DNA from: Hibiscus mutabilis
Lineage: Eukaryota > Streptophyta > Magnoliopsida > Malvales > Malvaceae
NCBI GenBank assembly: GCA_019671005.1
Contig: CM033718.1
Location: 1,116,001-1,180,000 of the forward strand
Reading direction: 5' to 3'
Length of the DNA: 64,000 bases
In this document: piece after piece, positions 60,340-64,000 of the stretch
How the letters are laid out: the number at the start of each line of letters is the position of its first letter
How positions within the stretch are numbered: position 1 is the stretch's first letter
Position numbers and translations under genes: made by a program
The notes under the pieces: generated by a model
Database searches by the model: none
What the model was told of the DNA's origin: nothing
The model's input: the letters and a program-made list of their open reading frames with translations, nothing else

Positions 60340-62768
60340 GTTACTAATATAAGGTGTGTACATGTATAAGCTACGTGTACGTATTAGGGTTGTATGTATG
60401 TCGCGTATGTATCTAGGGTATAAGCGTATGTAGATGTCATATTAATTATACATATGAATACTAGAATATTATTAATTAATGACCGTATAATATGATGTAC
60501 AGTTGTTATAATTATTATTATTATTAGTGGGCTGACTAAATGTAAAATTAAATATATATATTAAGCCCAAGTAAAGAGTCCGAGTCCAATTACAAAAATC
60601 CAATTACAAAGCCCATTTGGCCCAACTCAATCCTATCTAATTACAATGTGTGGGGTAACTATGGGCCGTTGGATCAAGATCCGATCCAACGCCACGATGC
60701 AATGAAGGTTAAAAATATCCGCCAGCGCGTACTCTACACGTATGGACCGCTCGAGTGCCACGCGCGTGTGGTCCACGCGACGGACGCTTTATTATCCCAC
60801 GCGCGTAAGATCCACGCGTTCGACTCCTCGATCGCGGTGCTCCACGTGGCGAAATGCCGAAGCCGTTTCATCGATCGAGGCTTCATCCAGCCGATCGTTC
60901 TTCAAGCCATCTCGACCGTTAGATCGATCCGATCTAACGCCGAAAAAATGCGTCCGCCTCGCGTAAATGACCACACCGCCACCGCACCGATATTTAGTCC
61001 CCGCGCTCGTTGATTATGCCAAAGATAACAAGCAAATGTCGATCCGAAAAGAAGATACAAGTTGCAACCAAAATACAGAGATAGTGGTATATAGGAAATG
61101 GGGTGTTGTAACGGGATTTTTTTAGAGAAGAACGGGGCAAAAAAAAAAGAGAGAGTAGTAACACAAAAAAAATGTAAAGTTTTGTAAAACCAAACTTGTA
61201 ACAGTCAAGAAATCGAAAGGCGATCCGGTGGTATTTTTTTGCCTTTTTTTTCTTACTGTTTCCCTTGCATGCATATACGAAGTACAAAAAGAAAATAAAA
61301 AGAAAACAAGTAAAGAAGTCTTACGGCTTTGTCCATGGGTCTTCCTTCCTCTGTGACAAGCCTTTCGGCTTCTACAAGCCGATCCGTGAACAAAGGGAAG
61401 GAAGACCCTTGTGGTCTCGTTTTGACCTAAAGAAAATATATTTTTGGGTTCGTATTTTTTTAGATCTAGGCTAAACAAAAGGGGGATCCTCCAATCCAAC
61501 CATGGATTCATATTGAGGACGACAAGAGGAAGGTTTTGGTGTATTTTGGGAGTCCACCGCGCCGGTTAGCGGCGGGCGGGCGGCATGAGAATACGGCGGC
61601 CGACCACGGATTCGGGTATTATATGAATAAACGAGAGAAAACGAAGAACATAAAACCGAGAAAAATTAGAAAATGAAACAAATGGCCGAAAATTTGATTT
61701 CGCCTTAAAAGGGGCTTTTATAGTTGTTTTTATTTTGCTAAATGGGTAAATTACACACTTAATCCCACGCGTTTTCAATATTTTCATTTTTGTCTTGCCG
61801 CATGGTATAATTACAGTCCCAGTCCCTCCGAGTTTCCAAAAAGTTACAATTTAGTCACTAAATTACACCGATCACTTCTAAATGGTAAAATTACGCCTTA
61901 ATCACCCCGCGTTTTTGAAATTTTCATTTTGAGTCCGCCCCTTGGTATAATTACAACTCTGGTCTTTGTAGGTTTTATTTGTTTTTCAATTTCGTCCCTA
62001 AATTACATGTTATTGCTCTTTAATTTTCGCCATTTGATTTTCATTTTCCTTTCATTTCAGTCCTATTTTCTTTGTAAATATTATTGTTCGAATTATACTC
62101 GTATATGTGGATATTATTTCATTTTTGTGTCTCCCGTATATGACTCATTTTATGTTTATATGTATATATATGTGTCAAGTATGATATTCGTTTTCATCCG
62201 CTATTCATATCAAGCATATTATGTTCTAATCGGTTCAGTATATGGCATGTTCAGTATTTTGTATGTGTGTGAGCTTTCTTATTTTCTAGGGCTACATGTT
62301 AGTATATTTACCCTTTTTTATGATATGTTGACCCGTATATGTTGAAATATGTTTTATTACCAAGATGCATGTCTTTTTGAAATATTTGTTCGTATACATA
62401 TATATTTATTCCCGCCTTTATTATTTTGACATATGATAGTTGTTTTTATCTACTGTTTGGAGTAATATGTATATATATACATGCTTTAGTCTAAAATATC
62501 ATTCATGATAAATTAATGTCCCGGTATGTTAATATTTATTATATTTAAATGATTTGTCATGTTTTATGTTTTTGCCATTAAGATTGCATATCGAGATATA
62601 AATTGTTAATGCGGTGTCCTTTTATCCGAGCGTAAATGGGGCCAGTATCAAGCGTAGTGATAGTGGTTGGGCGTTTATTCTCGGATAACGGGACCCTTAA
62701 AATATATTCGCAATTATGACCGAAATTTAAAATAATCGTCACTTTAATCCGGAAAATCCAATATTAAT
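60340..62768 (-). mobile_element. Inverted LTR of the solo-LTR family, cut by an assembly gap
   Basis: Read on the minus strand, 62768-62570 matches 53390-53580 closely (shared words GGTCCCGTTAT, AACGCCCAACCACTATCACT, GATACTGGCCCC, TTTACGCTCGGATAAAA, ATCTCGATATGCAATCTT). The rest is a diverged LTR body with a GC-rich block (60640-61015) and an internal tandem repeat (61740-61985). The distal (5') LTR end lies in or beyond the N gap. The other border, somewhere at 60200-60540, is not defined. Confidence 0.6.
61740..61985. repeat. Tandem repeat inside the inverted LTR
   Basis: Two units of about 120-140 bp (61740-61860 and 61880-61985) share AATGGTAAAATTAC/AATGGGTAAATTAC, a CGCGTTTT...TTTTCATTTT block and TGGTATAATTACA. 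Confidence 0.65.
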
Positions 62769-62868
62769 NNNNNNNNNNNNNNNNNNNNNNNNNNNNNNNN
62801 NNNNNNNNNNNNNNNNNNNNNNNNNNNNNNNNNNNNNNNNNNNNNNNNNNNNNNNNNNNNNNNNNNNN
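62769..62868. other. Assembly gap (100 N)
   Basis: Exactly 100 undetermined bases, the conventional placeholder for a scaffold join of unknown length. The sequence on the two sides need not be adjacent in the genome. Confidence 0.99.
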
Positions 62869-63480
62869 GTGTTTGACAAATTAAAAGTGGGAGTATGAGA
62901 AAACAAGAGAAGCCCATTTCCAAGGGTTTATATAAACATCAGGACAGAGAGAGAAGGGACCGTATTCGTATGGGTAACTCTTTTCCCATGCAAACTTTCT
63001 GTATATTTTGATTCTTATCTTATCTCTCATGTATCAAGTATCAACCAAACAATTAAATAACAGCCCTACTAGATTAACAACAAGCATCCAACCTAGTAAC
63101 ATGAGGGGAACTATGGGTAATTGTTAGATCAGATGCGGTTAAAAAAATTTCGAGTTAATTGAGTAAAAAGTTTTCTACTTTAATATAAAAATTTGAGGAA
63201 AACTTTAATACATAGCTTGTGTAAACTTTAGTTCTAGGAGTTATGTGTTTACTTTAGAGCTTATAATTTAGGGGGTTGAGTTATATGGTTTATAATTTAA
63301 TGTTAGTGTTTAAAATTTAGGGTTTAATTTTTTAGCATTTAGCTTTAATTTCGATTTATAGTATAAATAAGCATGCTTGAGTAAAATAAATTTTATATAA
63401 TGTGAACTAACGAAATTTGTAGTAATAAGATTTAAAAGAAAAGATCCATTAGTTTCACTTGTGTAGTTTCCCTTAAGAAT
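62869..63480. other. Intergenic stretch with MITE copy F
   Basis: No gene was recognised. Bases 63197-63400 are a copy of the telomere-like MITE: the start reads AAACTTTAATACATAGC and the interior has TTTAGGGTTTAA words; the right end is degraded. Confidence 0.45.
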
Positions 63481-63505
63481 AGGTCCACAATAATCGACAA
63501 ACTAG

Positions 63506-63603
63506 ATGAAAGCAGTCCACCAAGCGGGTAAACAGTCTTGGACGGTGTTCATCACAAATCTGCCGGAACAATTGCACTGGAAGGGACTATGGCAGGTTTT
63601 TAT
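63506..63603 (+). pseudogene. LINE ORF1-like fragment with RRM start
   Basis: The reading MKAVHQAGKQSWTVFITNLP followed by LHWKGLWQVF resembles the RRM-like start (a TVFVDNLP...W-x-LW-x-xF pattern) common in ORF1 of plant L1-type LINEs. The frame then runs into the LTR of a copia element inserted at 63604. The rest of the LINE would lie beyond the window. Confidence 0.5.
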
Positions 63604-64000
63604 TGGATTTTTTCGTTTTGATAAAGACTGTATTCATTTATTAACATCAGCTAAACATAAAACTACATTGTACAACTTATTTATAGTAAACAAATACCAT
63701 ATAACTACTCTTCTCAACCTCCTAACCACTTAACAGATTTTACTAACAAACAAACTAATCTGTTATATACAACATTCACCCTACTTTCTCCAATTCTTCA
63801 ACATTCAACTTTTTTCGGAACTGATAGAAAAATGGCTTGGACAAAGGTTTCGTTAACCCATCAGCAACCTGATGTGAAGCATGCACATAGTTGAGGCTCA
63901 CACTTTTGCCAACCGCCTTTTCACGAACAAAGTGTATATCCAACTCAACATGCTTGGATCGAGCATGAAAAACAAGATTCTCACTCATGGCGATTGCACT
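63604..64000 (-). mobile_element. 3' end of a minus-strand Ty1/copia element
   Basis: On the minus strand, 63988-63776 encodes the end of pol (RNase H): ENLVFHARSKHVELDIHFVR, then VHASHQVADGLTKPLSKPFF and KLNVEELEKVG, stop. A short LTR follows (63774-63604, 171 bp, TGTTGTATATAACAG... to ...AAATCCA, with TG/CA ends). The AGGGTGAA before it is a weak PPT-like tract. The frame is clean over the 70 codons shown, so this element may be younger than the others. It inserted into the LINE fragment; the other LTR lies past the right edge. Confidence 0.8.

Overview
This is nuclear DNA of a flowering plant. It is AT-rich, its genes are split by GT-AG introns, and LTR retrotransposons, hAT and Mutator-like DNA transposons and MITEs are nested in one another. 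The gene families (a MIKC MADS-box gene, an SPL gene with a miR156 site, NAC, TPD1-like, CASP-like, and NO VEIN/sacsin-like genes) point to a core eudicot. I think Malvales (cotton or a relative) is likely, but that is inference. A run of exactly 100 N at 62769-62868 shows that the window comes from a scaffolded assembly.

Layout: a MIKC-type MADS gene, best guess TM8-like (3807-6451, +); a gamma-carbonic-anhydrase-like pseudogene (7528-9539, +); an SPL13-like gene with several lesions but a perfect-looking miR156 site (10003-11478, -); a 1.5 kb hAT relic with 8-bp target duplications (12898-14429); ribosomal protein gene eL8/RPL7A with one inserted base (17097-19384, -); MITEs and hAT derivatives (21-24.6 kb); a Mutator-like element of about 7 kb with a 9-bp target duplication, split by a decayed Ty1/copia element (25157-32129); an intact TPD1-like gene for a secreted ligand-like protein (33274-34180, +); an intact NAC gene (37550-38762, +); a tandem pair of decayed NO VEIN/sacsin-like GHKL ATPase genes (40740-44335 and 46090-51757, -); a solo LTR with a 5-bp target duplication inserted in or beside a UBC27-like E2 remnant (53149-55455); a CASP-like membrane protein gene with one nonsense codon (57281-58006, +); a broken MULE transposase (about 58680-60193, +); a second, inverted copy of the solo-LTR family running into the gap; and a LINE fragment cut by a minus-strand copia element at the right edge.

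The genes do not form a pathway. The striking feature is the number of lesions: five single-copy loci and both NO VEIN-like copies carry frameshifts or stops, while TPD1-like and NAC are clean. The SPL, gamma-CA and NO VEIN-like loci carry enough damage to be real pseudogenes. The single lesions in RPL7A and the CASP-like gene could be real (for example gene loss after polyploidy) or base errors in the assembly. I found no CRISPR array, and no tRNA or rRNA gene.
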